From Chrysogorgia sp. JL179-B06 (taxonomy: Eukaryota > Cnidaria > Anthozoa > Scleralcyonacea > Chrysogorgiidae), in assembly GCA_035772405.1 (NCBI GenBank), contig JAYKKM010000495.1, positions 1,807,501-1,871,500 on the forward strand: 64,000 nt of DNA, written 5' to 3'. Positions 35,801 through 46,793 of this stretch are shown here, piece by piece. The notes under the pieces are model-generated. The model was not told where the DNA came from and did no database searches. It was given only the letters and a program-made list of their open reading frames with translations. A program made the position numbers and the translations under genes. Numbering within the stretch: position 1 is the stretch's first letter; each line of letters opens with the position of its first letter.

Positions 35801-37175
35801 TAACCTGGTATCATGGTATATTATGCAGAGAAGTCATTGGTTTTCAGTTAAAGACAATGACCACATGAAAGTTTTATGGTAATTACTACCACAATATAAC
35901 AGCACATGCCCCTATACAGAATCGGTTATTATCTGGCATGTCATGCAATGTCGAGGGGCAAGAAAGAGTTTTCAGTAGCATCAATAGTATCACCAAATCA
36001 ACGTCTTCCTTTCATTCAAAGCACATTATCAGCAACATGTTCATACGACTTCAGGCTGAAAAACAGATGAAAACAATCCAGATAAACTCCCTTGACAAAC
36101 AACAAGCCCATATTTCTAAACCAGCATCATCACTTCCAAGTTTCAAGAATACCACCATAACAGGTCAAACATGCCAATGGAAATATTGAATTGTTTGATG
36201 GAGAAGAAAATCCAGAATGCAAGCCCGAAGGTCCATTGCTCCACCATTTTCGTTCCAGCAACTTTGTAAAAGAAGAGCAACATTTGACTGATTGCTGGAA
36301 AATGTGCTTAGAACAACATATTCCTTTGCCAGTTGACAACATAAGAATTGAAGACGAAAATGGAAATCATAAGACAATTAGTTATAGAACAGGGCAAAAC
36401 ATAGCTGAGGAAAGTAGTGAGATAGAAGGAAATGAGAGTGAAGTGAGCGGTGTGAATGGGAGACATTGCAGGGGGTGAGAATGATGAAGTGAGTTCAATG
36501 AATGTAGATATTAATGGTGGGAATGGCTTGCAAGAAGTAAAGAATGTGAATAATATGGATGAAGAGTGTATGGATGAAATGAGTACAGTTGAAGAGGAAA
36601 AGTTGGTGTCATTTAAAGAAATTGTAAGCATATCAGATAAACAAATAGAGAAGATAAGTGAAGATGAATGCAGTGCCAGTGGTTCTCCTGACAAACAAAC
36701 AGCACCAGGTAAGCTGATGATAATTATCCCAGTTAAATACAGGTAGGAAAGTAGGAAACCATGTGACTCAAGACAAGTTTATTTGCTTCTTTTAATAGAT
36801 GCATCAAATACTCCACAACCGAGGGACAGCAAAGCATCCCAACACAATTGTACGTGCAAGACAGTGGAATTTGTTTTAGGTGTTAGTGGGGAAGTTAAAA
36901 GATTTGACAAAGCAAGACAAAGACTAAAAGAGCACCAGAACAATGAAACGTCTGAGGCTTACCTAGACATCCTGGCAATTGTGGAAACGAGAATTTCGTG
37001 GAAGCTTACGGACTTGAGAGCTGAATGTATGGGAACGACAATACTACGTGCAAAACAACAAACTTCCAGCTTCTCAAGACATGAAATCGGACGTTGCAGC
37101 AAATCAACTAATGGAAAGTGTAACCTATGCCCTTTTGAAAGACTGGAGAAAACGAAAACAATGAACGTACTTTAA
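32880..37175 (+). pseudogene. Decayed, probably multi-exon gene of an uncharacterised repeat family
   Basis: Plus-strand coding blocks appear in collinear order but in shifting frames: 32880-33050; 33170-33294 ending at a donor-like caggtaat; 33737-34120 (NGGQIAEEWLKSSGID); 34428-34961 (ERTRHIKIWHDLST and NHGHIVFMVSCLYD); about 34945-35070 (GDAPACQFECGQQKVGNYYC...CG); 35220-35400; and 35938-36180 (GQERVFSS and ISNMFIRLQAEK). The pattern is that of a multicopy family of unknown function in cnidarian-type genomes, possibly transposon-borne. Stops and frame changes within blocks suggest decay; introns could explain some gaps. Confidence 0.5.
36456..36746 (+). pseudogene. Acidic low-complexity frame, possible exon of the same gene
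   Basis: About 96 residues rich in E, D, N and S, ending near a splice-donor-like ccaggtaag at 36707-36715. It may be a linker exon; the next open block (36783-37175) contains a cysteine-bearing tail (CSKSTNGKCNLCPFE). Confidence 0.3.
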
Positions 37176-37670
37176 AGACGAACACAAAAACGGCTCTTTT
37201 AAGAGCCACCAAAATCGAGAAGAATTCCAACAAATAACTCGAATAAACCAAATTATCATAAGTTGGCAACAAATTATCAGTAATACTCACACCTACTTCA
37301 TCGATCTGAATCTCAGCTTTATAAATAAGTCACACATGATGTGCAGCTTCATCTTGTTTGTTTATTAATATCCATTTTTATGTTTGGCACCTTTTTCATC
37401 CTGAAACAAAACCCTGAGCACACTTTATAGTCTGATACATGTATATACTACCAGGCAATGAGGCGATACGTCTACAAATATTCCAACGATTATTATTTTT
37501 ACATGAGAATAGACTGAATTATGTCAGTTTCTACGTAACCATGGTTGCGACGCAACACAATCCGGTCGTCCCAGTCCTCACTCTTTCATGACACGCTAAA
37601 TTTGAGTACGGATAGACGTGTGGGGGACTGGGAGGAGGCCTATGACCAAATAAGGTTGTCATTATTATTA

Positions 37671-38601
37671 GTGGCGGACACTAGGGGGGGGGGGGGCGAG
37701 GGGGGATGGCGATGAAGCTTTCATTTTGAAAAGTGGAAGCACAAGAAAGTTTTCATTTCAAGAAGTGGAAGCACTACTTATTACAATAACAACAGCAGCA
37801 AAATGGCGTGTTTTAATAAAAACAAGCGAAAGTACTCTAATCCCACCAAATAAGTGTTATTCAACAATTCACAATAAAATCACTCACAATAAGTCATGGC
37901 CAGAAATTATGGACATTGAGCCTGCGCTATTTGTGTAACAGCATTATGCTTAAAACCCCATTTAACCCTCCGCATCCCCGTGGATCATATTACGACCCGT
38001 CGATCATGCGTTTAATTTATTCATCAAATATCACGCGTCTTCTCAAAGACTCAAGTCTGACTTCCAAGCGTGCCGTCTAATGTGTTAGCTAAGTAATCAC
38101 GCAGGTGTTATACCTTGTCATCTCAAAGACACCGATAGCATTGGAAAGCTACGTTTTCACTAAGTATTCTTATCCAAACCATAGTAAACTTTGAAGAATG
38201 CTGCGGGTTATATCAGCGAAGGAAAGCTGTGTGTTTGAAGGTAATGTCCCATGTTTTGAAGATTCAAAACGAAAAAGCAGGGCCGTTATTTCGAATATTG
38301 AAACCTAACGTAACAAATAATATCGAGCAATATCATTGTCATTGGCGTGTTAATTAAACCACCTTGCAATTCCATTCACAAATGTAGATAATCATCTAGA
38401 ATATTTTCTCTGAAATGTTTTTTTATGCTTAGCATGTGATTTATAACAAAATGCACCATTAAAATAGTGTTTTGAAAACCTAAAATTTTTTACAAAATGT
38501 GTTCTCAGAATGCTGCAAATGCCATTTCAGAGATCCAAAACAAATCCCCCCTAGAAGGTTCGTGACACTCGCCCCCCAATATTTCGTCAAGTGTCCGCCA
38601 C
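37671..38601. mobile_element. TIR element with GTGGCGGACAC ends
   Basis: GTGGCGGACACT at 37671-37682 is inverted at 38590-38601, with G-rich and C-rich tracts inside each end (37684-37706; 38547-38578). A short frame (37726-37938) is of no known family. No clear target duplication was found. It is non-autonomous. Confidence 0.6.
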
Positions 38602-38744
38602 TTTTGTGCTTGGCAGCAAATTTGTGTTCACGCAATGTTCTCTTCACATTAATGTTCCTGTGTCATTTGCCATGTGGTAAGATTTTAAAACGATAGTTTC
38701 CTCAATCGCAACCAATAAGTAAGAACAATGCGAATAAGATCGAA

Positions 38745-38963
38745 GTGCTGAAAAAAAGAAGCATGAGAAATGCGCGAAAAAAAAGACGAAGACAGCAGCG
38801 CGCTCGGGATAAAGAGATGGCAGTTGAAGATGCAATTGCGCGCAAGGTTGCCAATGGTTTGAAGAAAGAGAAAGTACTTGCGACAAGATTCTATTTGAAG
38901 TGGAAGCATTTGCGCAATGAATTACAAAATTCGAAGCATAACGTCAGAGCCAAACTCATATAA
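38745..38963 (+). CDS. Uncertain small basic frame, 72 aa
   Basis: Highly basic helical peptide (MLKKRSMRNARKKRRRQQRA...). It could be an exon of a host or transposon gene or chance. Nothing nearby supports it, and I report it with low confidence. Confidence 0.2.
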   Translation: MLKKRSMRNARKKRRRQQRARDKEMAVEDAIARKVANGLKKEKVLATRFYLKWKHLRNELQNSKHNVRAKLI

Positions 38964-39465
38964 AAAAGGTATAGCATATTCACACGTTTATTTATCAACA
39001 TTATTTCGACATATTTATATTTATAGACTCCTGTATACTGATGAACGCTTTTTTTGGTAGGCGCTTATTACAGGTTTTAAATTGATAGTGATATATCAGG
39101 TGTAACACAAGTTTATATACAAATTGATGAAAATCGGGTGAAAATGTACAGGTTTGGCAATTGGTAATATGTCTTGTTTGTACTTTTCCATAACTGGAAG
39201 AGCAGAAATCAGTCAAATAATCGAAATTAACAACCATAATATTTGAGCTAATGGGGTGAGGCACATGCCCCCTGTGCCCCCCTGCTCCCACAATGATATG
39301 AGGTTCCTCATGTAATGAGATGAAGCACATGCCTCTGTACCCACACAATGATATGAGGTTCCTCAAAGGCTACACCCTGGAGAAATAGGTTCCCCTTTAC
39401 CCCTGATAATAATTTACTCTAAGGTGTTTTACAACTAGTGTTTGTATAATTCTGATTAGTATTCA
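38964..39465. other. Gene-free region
   Basis: AT-rich, with a local direct repeat of cacatgcc(c/t)ctgt...cacaatgatatgaggttcctca at about 39261-39305 and 39327-39364. Confidence 0.4.
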
Positions 39466-39469
39466 GGTA

Positions 39470-40237
39470 ATGGTCAGTGCACAAACAATCACTTGTTCTT
39501 CAGTGAATCAAATCAGCAGGAGTGAACTGGAGCCTCTAGATGCTAACTCAGTTTCGATAATTGGTACAGGAACATTTGGAGAATGTATGCTAATGAAATA
39601 CAAGAGGTTTGACATCATTGTTTTGGGGTTAAAACAGTACCGTTATCAAACTTGAAATCAGTCATCAGAGAGGCAGAGTGTATGAATGCTCTGACACATA
39701 AGTGTATACCACAGTTGATGGGTGTACAAATTGAAGAAAGGCCATATTCTTTGGTTATGCAGTATATTGGCAATGATGACATGGATTCGCTGACCGTCCA
39801 CAAATTATTGTTGCGGAGTACACCACAGAAATCACCACTTGGCCCCAGGGAGTGGACATCTGTTTGTTCTGACATAGTAGAAGCAGTGCGATATCCATGA
39901 GAAAGGGTTCTTACATTGTGATTTGAAGACAAACAATGTACTCGTTTCTCAGCAACGAGGATTTGTAATAATAGACTTTGGTAAGGCTTGCACCATTTCA
40001 AAGCCATCTGCTAAAAGGTACACATCCTTCTACCACCATATAGCTCCAGAAGTCCTAAGAGGTTCACCAGTCAGCACTTCCAGTGATGTATTTTCTCTTG
40101 GAGTGATATTATACACTGTTGGAAAGACACTGCATAATGCACCATTACACTTACTGGGAAAACAGTGTAAAGATACTACACCATCCAAGCGACCAACTTT
40201 TCTAGAAATACTAAGAAAATTAACACAAAAACAATGA
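39470..40237 (+). pseudogene. Protein kinase pseudogene
   Basis: Kinase subdomains in order: glycine loop IGTGTFGEC; a glutamate helix (IREAECMNAL); the catalytic loop encoding HCDLKTNN; IIDFGKA (the DFG motif); HHIAPEV (the APE motif); and SDVFSLGVILY. Two frame changes, near 39640 and 39891, break the frame; no introns are evident. The catalytic loop has Cys where most kinases have Arg (a non-RD type). Likely a retrocopy or decayed gene. Confidence 0.75.
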
Positions 40238-40384
40238 GGTTATGACATTCATCCTACACTATAGCTTAGCTATAGTAAAAAGAAAATCTAAACCAGAACT
40301 CAATTATATGACAACTTTACATGCAATCTACACTGAACTATATAATCTATTCTTAATTTCCATATTGTTAAGCCCTTGATCAAG

Positions 40385-40770
40385 TCTTTTGGCAGTAAGT
40401 GGAAACAGCTTTACAGTTAGTATCAATATAATTATAAATTTTACTTGTATAAAATAATTATGTGCTGTAAACAGTGGAAACTCATGTTGTCAAGACTTCG
40501 AGTCTTTGGGCAGCAGGTTGTCAAGACCTTGAGTCTTTCGGCAGCCAGTTGAAACAATTTTATAGTACCAAATATAATTCTAAATTTTACATGTATAAAA
40601 TAACTATGTGCTGTAAACAGTGGAAACTCATGTTGTCAAGACTTTGGGCAGCAGGTTGTCAAGACCTTGAGTCTTTCAGCAGCCAGTGGAAACAATTTTA
40701 TAGTACAAAATGTAATTCTAAATTTTACAGGTATAAAATAATTATGTCCTGTAAATAGTGGAAACTCATG
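40385..40770 (+). repeat. Tandem repeat of about 145-165 bp, roughly 2.5 copies
   Basis: The block with TGTGCTGTAAACAGTGGAAA, GTCAAGACCTTGAGTCTTTC and attctaaattttacatgtataaaataa recurs at 40461 and 40609, with a partial copy before and a truncated one after. Internally, gtcaagac..gagtctttgggcagcaggtt is itself duplicated. Confidence 0.75.
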
Positions 40771-40968
40771 TAAAGCAACATCGAACATTCGATCGTAGTC
40801 TTATATTTTATAAGTAAGTATTAAAGTATACACTATAGAATAGAATTTAGGACGTATGAACTCCTGTATTAATGACAACAAGTATGAAAATAAAGCATAA
40901 AAAAAGCGCTGCGGCAAGCACTAAAATTCTTGCCTTCAGCGTGCCTGTGTCGTTTTTATTCATATCCT

Positions 40969-41654
40969 CAGGGGTTGAAATAAGCGGACGCCAGGTCGCC
41001 AAATGCGACCAAATTTTTCATCTGGCGACCAAGTTTTTTCCACAGGGCGCCCTTGTGGCGACTGAGCAAAAAATTAAAAAAATTGATAAAATAATTCTAA
41101 AGATGCCGGACGCCGCCAGCCCTCGTACCCAGGCTCTTTCCTTTTTGACGCGATATAAGCACATGGCGAAAATGGCGATATTGTGACAAACGCTAGTTAT
41201 TTCGACAGAAACGATGCCCTCATGGACAAGTTTCTTATAAAGTATAACCGAAATGAAACTTCAACAGCCACTGTGAGTGTACCAGTCAGTGTCGCAGAAG
41301 ATGATGATGGTGAACCCAAAGCTAAGAAGAAAAAAGGCCCTGTGGAAGCAAACAAGACTAAGAATCTGATAAGAATACTGAGTGACAGTTGTAGACTAGT
41401 AGATTTAAAAAACATCTGTCATGTGATATTTATTATATAAATATAATATATCTAGTATTATTGATTTATTTCTGTGGATACTTTTGTTGCAGTTTTCAGC
41501 TTTATTATTAAATTACATTTTTTATCAATAAGTCTTCATTCATATATGGCGACCTGATATTAAATTTGGCGACCTGATATTAAATTTGGCGACCAGATTT
41601 TCTTCTCTGGTCGCCACTTCGGCGACTAAAAAAATGTTCTTATTTCAACCCCTG
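40969..41654. mobile_element. Non-autonomous TIR element, CAGGGGTTGAAATAAG ends
   Basis: The 16-bp terminal repeat CAGGGGTTGAAATAAG is exact and inverted at 41639-41654. ATCCT flanks both sides (40964-40968 and 41655-41659), a 5-bp duplication. Subterminal GGCGACC/GGTCGCC motifs are clustered at both ends. Short frames inside (for example 41183-41440, lysine-rich) lack a recognised transposase domain. The superfamily is uncertain: the ends look hAT-like but the duplication is 5 bp. Confidence 0.75.
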
Positions 41655-41659
41655 ATCCT

Positions 41660-42375
41660 AATCCAGAAACGATCATAACGTTCATTGCAGCCTTTAAGTA
41701 TTTTGAATTCATCTGATCTGGTTGTTGCAATTATTATTGGAAAGGTGGTCATTAATGGTGTTACGGTGAAGCAAAACGGAAGGAGACTATAATAACTATG
41801 TAACGGACTACACACGCTTATCTTCGACTAACCGAAGTAGGTGAAAAACTGATCTTTGCGATTAATTTATTTATATTCATTTTTATTAAACGCCATGTAA
41901 ATAATTTGAAAATCTAAAATCCAATATATTGAACCAATAATTATTATTGGTTCAATATCAATGTTCAGTGAAGCATGTACTAACCTGCTAAACATAACAG
42001 ATCCCATGTCCAACTGCAAACTAAAAAGAGAAACTAAAACCTTCCTTCCAAGTTTGGCCAGAACAGCATTCAAGAAACCGCAATATTTTATTTTTTTCTG
42101 AAATCCACGTTCTTTCATCCTGCGTGGGTCTTGCAAGAAACTGGCTCTCCATTGCGTGGATGGAGCCAGGCATTAATGTGCCTGAGTTTATGAAAAAATC
42201 TTAAGTGAGTTGAAAATGAGATGTAATGAAAGAGAAGAGGTTATAATTTTCACAGTTGCAAAAGAAATTTAAAAAATGCATCAGCGAATGCAAGCGAGCC
42301 ATGACAATAATAAATGCCACTGGGATAAGTAGGTTCCAGGAAGATAAAGGCGTGCTTGGTTTAAGCAACGTTTCC
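41660..42375. other. Gene-free region
   Basis: Includes a short perfect inverted repeat, tattgaaccaataa/ttattggttcaata, at 41927-41940 and 41945-41958. No gene supported. Confidence 0.4.
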
Positions 42376-42377
42376 CA

Positions 42378-42914
42378 GTGGTGAAATCTAGAGATTCCTG
42401 TCAGCCAGAAATGGTTGTGGAGCCATCTTCTAGCAATGATGGTATTACAAGTGGTGCTTCCAGTGGGCCCCAGGAAGAAACAAATCAGAAAGCCACAAAC
42501 CAGTTTGTGCCAATAAAAAAGAAGAAAAAACTCTCAGAAAAAGACCATGTTGGTGAGGCTGTTCAAATGCTCAAGAATATGATTGAGCAAGACCAGACTA
42601 AAGAATTGATAAGCTTCATGTGGGATGAAGCAGAGAAATCTCGGAAGCATGAAGTGGAAATGGCAAAGCTCTTATTGAATGCAAGAGCCCCTGTAAGCCA
42701 ACATGAAGGAATGGTGAACCAGGCTCCCTACTGGCAACAACAGCAACACCAAGTTTCACCCAATTTCCAACACAACATCCCAGTTTACCTGACATGCTCC
42801 TCTCGGTTTTCAATACCTTGCAACCCCCAGCTTACAAGATCATCAACAAATTTATCAAATTCCCCCCGTTTTTTCCGCTCCTCGTGCAACCCAGCCAATT
42901 ATAGACCCAACTGA
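42378..42914 (+). pseudogene. Harbinger-associated Myb/SANT-like accessory protein, C-terminal part
   Basis: A frame with Lys-rich, Gln-rich and helical stretches (KKKKKLSEKDHVGEAVQMLK...FMWDEAEKSRKHEVEMAKLL). Tails of this kind follow the Myb/SANT or MADF domain in the second protein of PIF/Harbinger elements. A transposase of that superfamily lies 1.4 kb downstream in convergent orientation, the usual arrangement. The DNA-binding domain itself is not seen in this frame. Confidence 0.45.
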
Positions 42915-44325
42915 TGAACCTGCAAATGACCCTAAACATTACCAGACTTTGTAGTGTCATTTGTTAATTATATTATTTTTATTGAAAATATTTTCCCGTT
43001 TTGACCCATAGCAACAGCGAATGTTTTATAACAAGAAATGATCGACAAAATTTGGATATGTCATTTGTTCAATACTTAAAAACATTGTTGTATGATTGAT
43101 GTCAAAAACGTTAATCGTAAAAAGTTGTCCTTCAGCAGTAGATTGAGGTTATTGGATATAGACTGTGGGTTTTGTTAGAGTGAGGCCAAAACTGCACCTG
43201 TTAAAGAAAACTTTCAAAGACTTTAAAAGGTCTTAAAATATTTTTTAACAGTCACATTTTTTGCCTCACTTGACCAAAAACCACTATATCCAATAACTAA
43301 AAAAGTATTGAATGAATGATGTCATTCATTTGGGGTTCTAGGACTACAGGAAGCAAACTTGATTGAATTTTGTAGATAGTAAAACAATTATTGGATTCAG
43401 TTATCACATGATAATTATCAAGGCCACTGTATTTTATCCACCTCAGCCTTGATAGTTCTTGATATCTTGCTCAACCTCATCCATTTATTGTTAACACAGT
43501 AATTTAGAAAGTCAAGTATTTGATAATTTTGTTGTTCATTATATATTCACTGGGCTGCATATTTACAGTCCTTGAAAATAACATTGTATACAAATACAGC
43601 ACTGTAAATCTATAAGCCATATAATTGCCCAGTTCAGGGAAATTGCAACAACTGTCATAAGTATGGTACGCTTGTAGTGAACTCATACAAGACTGGCTCA
43701 ATGTCTCCATCTTCTGTATAATTTTATCTCTTATTCAAAACTTCCAGTTATTTTAATAAAGTTTGTTAAGCATTGTCTTTTTATTATTCAAGCAAACACT
43801 ATCCACTTGATTAACAATTTTTAAGTAGATAATACATGGTGCAGCCTTAATGAAACAATGATATTAAATGTAAAGTGGCTTGACAGGCCTGCTATTGTCA
43901 GGCAAAAATGTATGAAAAATATTACATTTTAATGAAGCATTGTAATAAATCTGACTGTCTGGGAATTAGCAAATAAAATGCAACCTAACTTCAAAATTGA
44001 CCAGTTTTACCTTTACTCTATTTGAGCAGGAAATAATAATAATAATAATACTAATTTATATAGCGTCAATTCCCTACAGTCCATTGGCGCTTTACAAGGA
44101 ATATAGAATAAAGTCAACATGATTACAAATAATAGCATAAAATGATAACATATTTACAAAGTTAACAAACAAGCTACTTAACATTTTTATTGTAAACCTT
44201 TAAACATTGTGAACATTTAATTGCAAAATAATTCAGTAAAATCTTGATTGTAGTATTATTAATGTTGATTAAAAAGAATCAATGTAAACATTTTATAACA
44301 GAAGATCACTTCATTGGAAAATAGT
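42915..44325. other. Gene-free spacer within or beside the Harbinger element
   Basis: No coding frame supported. Contains an (AAT)n microsatellite at 44033-44049 and a short inverted repeat with gttattggatata/tatatccaataac near 43148 and 43283. Confidence 0.4.
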
Positions 44326-44328
44326 CAT

Positions 44329-44794
44329 TCAGTTATTGTACATCTCCTGTCTGCCTCTCTGACCACAACTTTTTAACAAGAGCATCTCTGATTTTCCAGC
44401 CTCTTTTGATGTATCTTTTATTTTTTGACATGCCCTCATCTGTGGTAACTCCCTCACAACTTCTCTATATCGTTTCTCACTTGTGATTGGGTCAATGGTG
44501 AGATCAAGCTTTTTTGGAATTGTATCTTTTCTTATGATACATACATTATGGAGAACCATGCACCCTAGTGTAGCTGTTCTCACCTCCTCGCTGCTTTCAC
44601 ATTTTCTTAACAAGACTCGCCATCTTCCTTTCAACTGACCAACCATTCTTGCCCGGCTCAGTTGATAGTTGAAATACCTTTGTTGTTCGGTTAGGACTGC
44701 ATTGGTGAAAGGCTTCATTAGCCATGTTGTGAATGGAAATGCAGAATCCGCAACCACAATGGGGGAACAGTTTGTATTCCAACAGATTTGCCAA
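44329..44794 (-). pseudogene. PIF/Harbinger transposase, C-terminal DDE_4 fragment
   Basis: The frame has VADSAFPFTTWLMKPF, FNYQLSRARM, LKGRWRVLL and CMVLHNVC. These are the conserved C-terminal blocks of Harbinger transposases, including the second catalytic Asp. The expected glutamate-containing VEN(A)FG segment between RMV and LKGRW is missing (RMVGQLKGRW), so the catalytic triad is incomplete. The N-terminal half is absent or in other frames further right. Confidence 0.8.
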
Positions 44795-44799
44795 TTTTA

Positions 44800-46430
44800 G
44801 TAGAACGTTCTCTTCTTGTATCTTTTCCCATAGGTCAGTTGACTGGAAAATGATATAGCATCATGTGAATTCTATGGGTACCCACAACTTAAAATACCAT
44901 TATTTTGTTAGTTCAAGGTGGAAGTTACTATTTTGGGATTGGGGGGCAAGATGCCAACCATGGACTCTCAGAATCTGGGTACTAGATTGGGAGAACTTTC
45001 TTGGGTAGCTAAATGACTTGTTTTTCAAAGAGAATTGTCATTGTTTTCAGCTAGAAGCCAATTGAAGTCTCTATACTCTCATTCAAATATAAATATATTC
45101 AATCATGCCTAAGCAACAGTTGATTAACCAGTTGTTTAACACTAATCACAACCACTACTGCTGGTAGCCTCCCTATACATTAAACTCCCTCCTTGGATTT
45201 TAGTTATCATGTAATCAACCATGTAAATGTTTATTGGTTAACAATTACTAACCTTTCATTAATGGTTTCTTGGGTTTCCTGTGACGGACCACCGCCGCAT
45301 ATTCCGTTGTGCTCTCTCATTTTGGACATTTCAATTTCAAGAGGGCAGTTCACACAAATGGCAATGGGCCCATCAGAAGCTATAGTCTACAAAAGATGTA
45401 CTTTTTATTTTTTAATTTAGTCATGATTTGGTTGGAATTTCTATTGATTACCTTGCAAGTTTGAAAAAGTTATTGTAAATTATGGGTGCATGCAGGACCG
45501 CCCAGAGGGGGGGGGGGGGGGGGGCAACTGGGGCAATTTTCCCCGGGCCCTCTTGAGGGGCCCCCTAATTATATTGCTAGTTTACGTTGTAGAGAATCGG
45601 TAGACGGTAGCCAAGAGGGGTCCCCAATTCTTTATTTTGCCCCGGGCCCACTTTAGTCTCTGGCCTGGTTTTGTGTAGTGGATATTTTGTGCTCGCCTGG
45701 GTGCACGTGTAGTGGATACAGGTCCGTCCCACAATGGCACCATGCTCCGGTCCCAACATTGTATTCTGAGACAAATAATAATAAAACGGGACGGAAAATT
45801 TTTCATCGCTTTTCCAAACTTGCAGTAATCAATAAACATTTTTAATCAAAATATAGCTACCGATCGCCCATGTCAAGTGGAATATAGAAATAATAAATAA
45901 ACATAATAGGACATACCGATTCTGCGTTATTTTCTAATTTGACAGGATCTAAATCCAAATTTGTTTGTATGGGCCGGATATAAATAATGGACTGGCCAAT
46001 ACCACAGCACTTCAGGAAAGGTACAGAGTAACCTCCCGGAGGCGGCATAATCAGAATTAGATCTCGCAGACGATTTCCCGAATGGAGAAACTCAAAGCCA
46101 TATATCATGATGTTGTTGATCCATCTAAAAACTATATGTGCTGATTTTAGCCAAGGCGATATGAGAAAATTTAGACTAAATAGCTTAGACTGCAATAATA
46201 CATGCATAATCAAAAAAAATATTACTTCGTGGATCCACCATTCCTATAAATACAATTTGTCTGCTGGAAATAGCCTTTATACTTTAAAGACATTTAGCCT
46301 GGGATAAGTGGCAGTTCATGTATTCACTCAAGCTAATGCCAGACAGAAAATGATTTTATTCAGCAGAGAACGTTACATTAGCACAATAATGTTATTAGCA
46401 CAATTAATAGTCAGGCAGCTTAGGACCACA
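44800..46430. other. Gene-free region with a poly-G tract
   Basis: Nothing coding is supported. An uninterrupted G tract of about 18 lies near 45507-45524 inside a local inverted repeat (cccagagggg... and ggcccc-rich sequences to about 45670), likely a MITE remnant. Confidence 0.4.
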
Positions 46431-46439
46431 TTTGAGATG

Positions 46440-46560
46440 GATATGCTACCCAATGTCTTAGCTTCCCATTTTTGATAGGAACCACTTCTTTCAGATACAT
46501 TCTGGAGGCAATCTTGGATTTTCAAGATGGTCACCATGTAAAAACCTATACTACCAATAT
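46440..46560 (-). repeat. Dispersed repeat, inverted copy of the 51.3/51.8 kb unit
   Basis: Shares gataggaaccacttcttcagatacat and cttggattttcaagatgg with the two units near 51300-51460 and 51830-51960, in the opposite orientation. Confidence 0.6.
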
Positions 46561-46793
46561 ATCTTGTAAGTCAATAAGGATCACAATATTGGTTTCTAAT
46601 CATACATTTTAAGTGTAAAGAAATACAACTATAACATTTATAAAAGCAGTAGATGGTTTTTATTAACAAAAAAACCTGTAGCTACAGTATACATAAAAGT
46701 TAAAAATACTACATGGACTGTAAACTATATCAATTGTAAAGCTGATGTTATATTATCATCATACACCACTGCACATGCAGTTAATAAGCTCAG

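Noticed and set aside
42378..42914. Host transcription factor gene
   Set aside because: Low-complexity tail only, and the convergent Harbinger transposase nearby explains it better.
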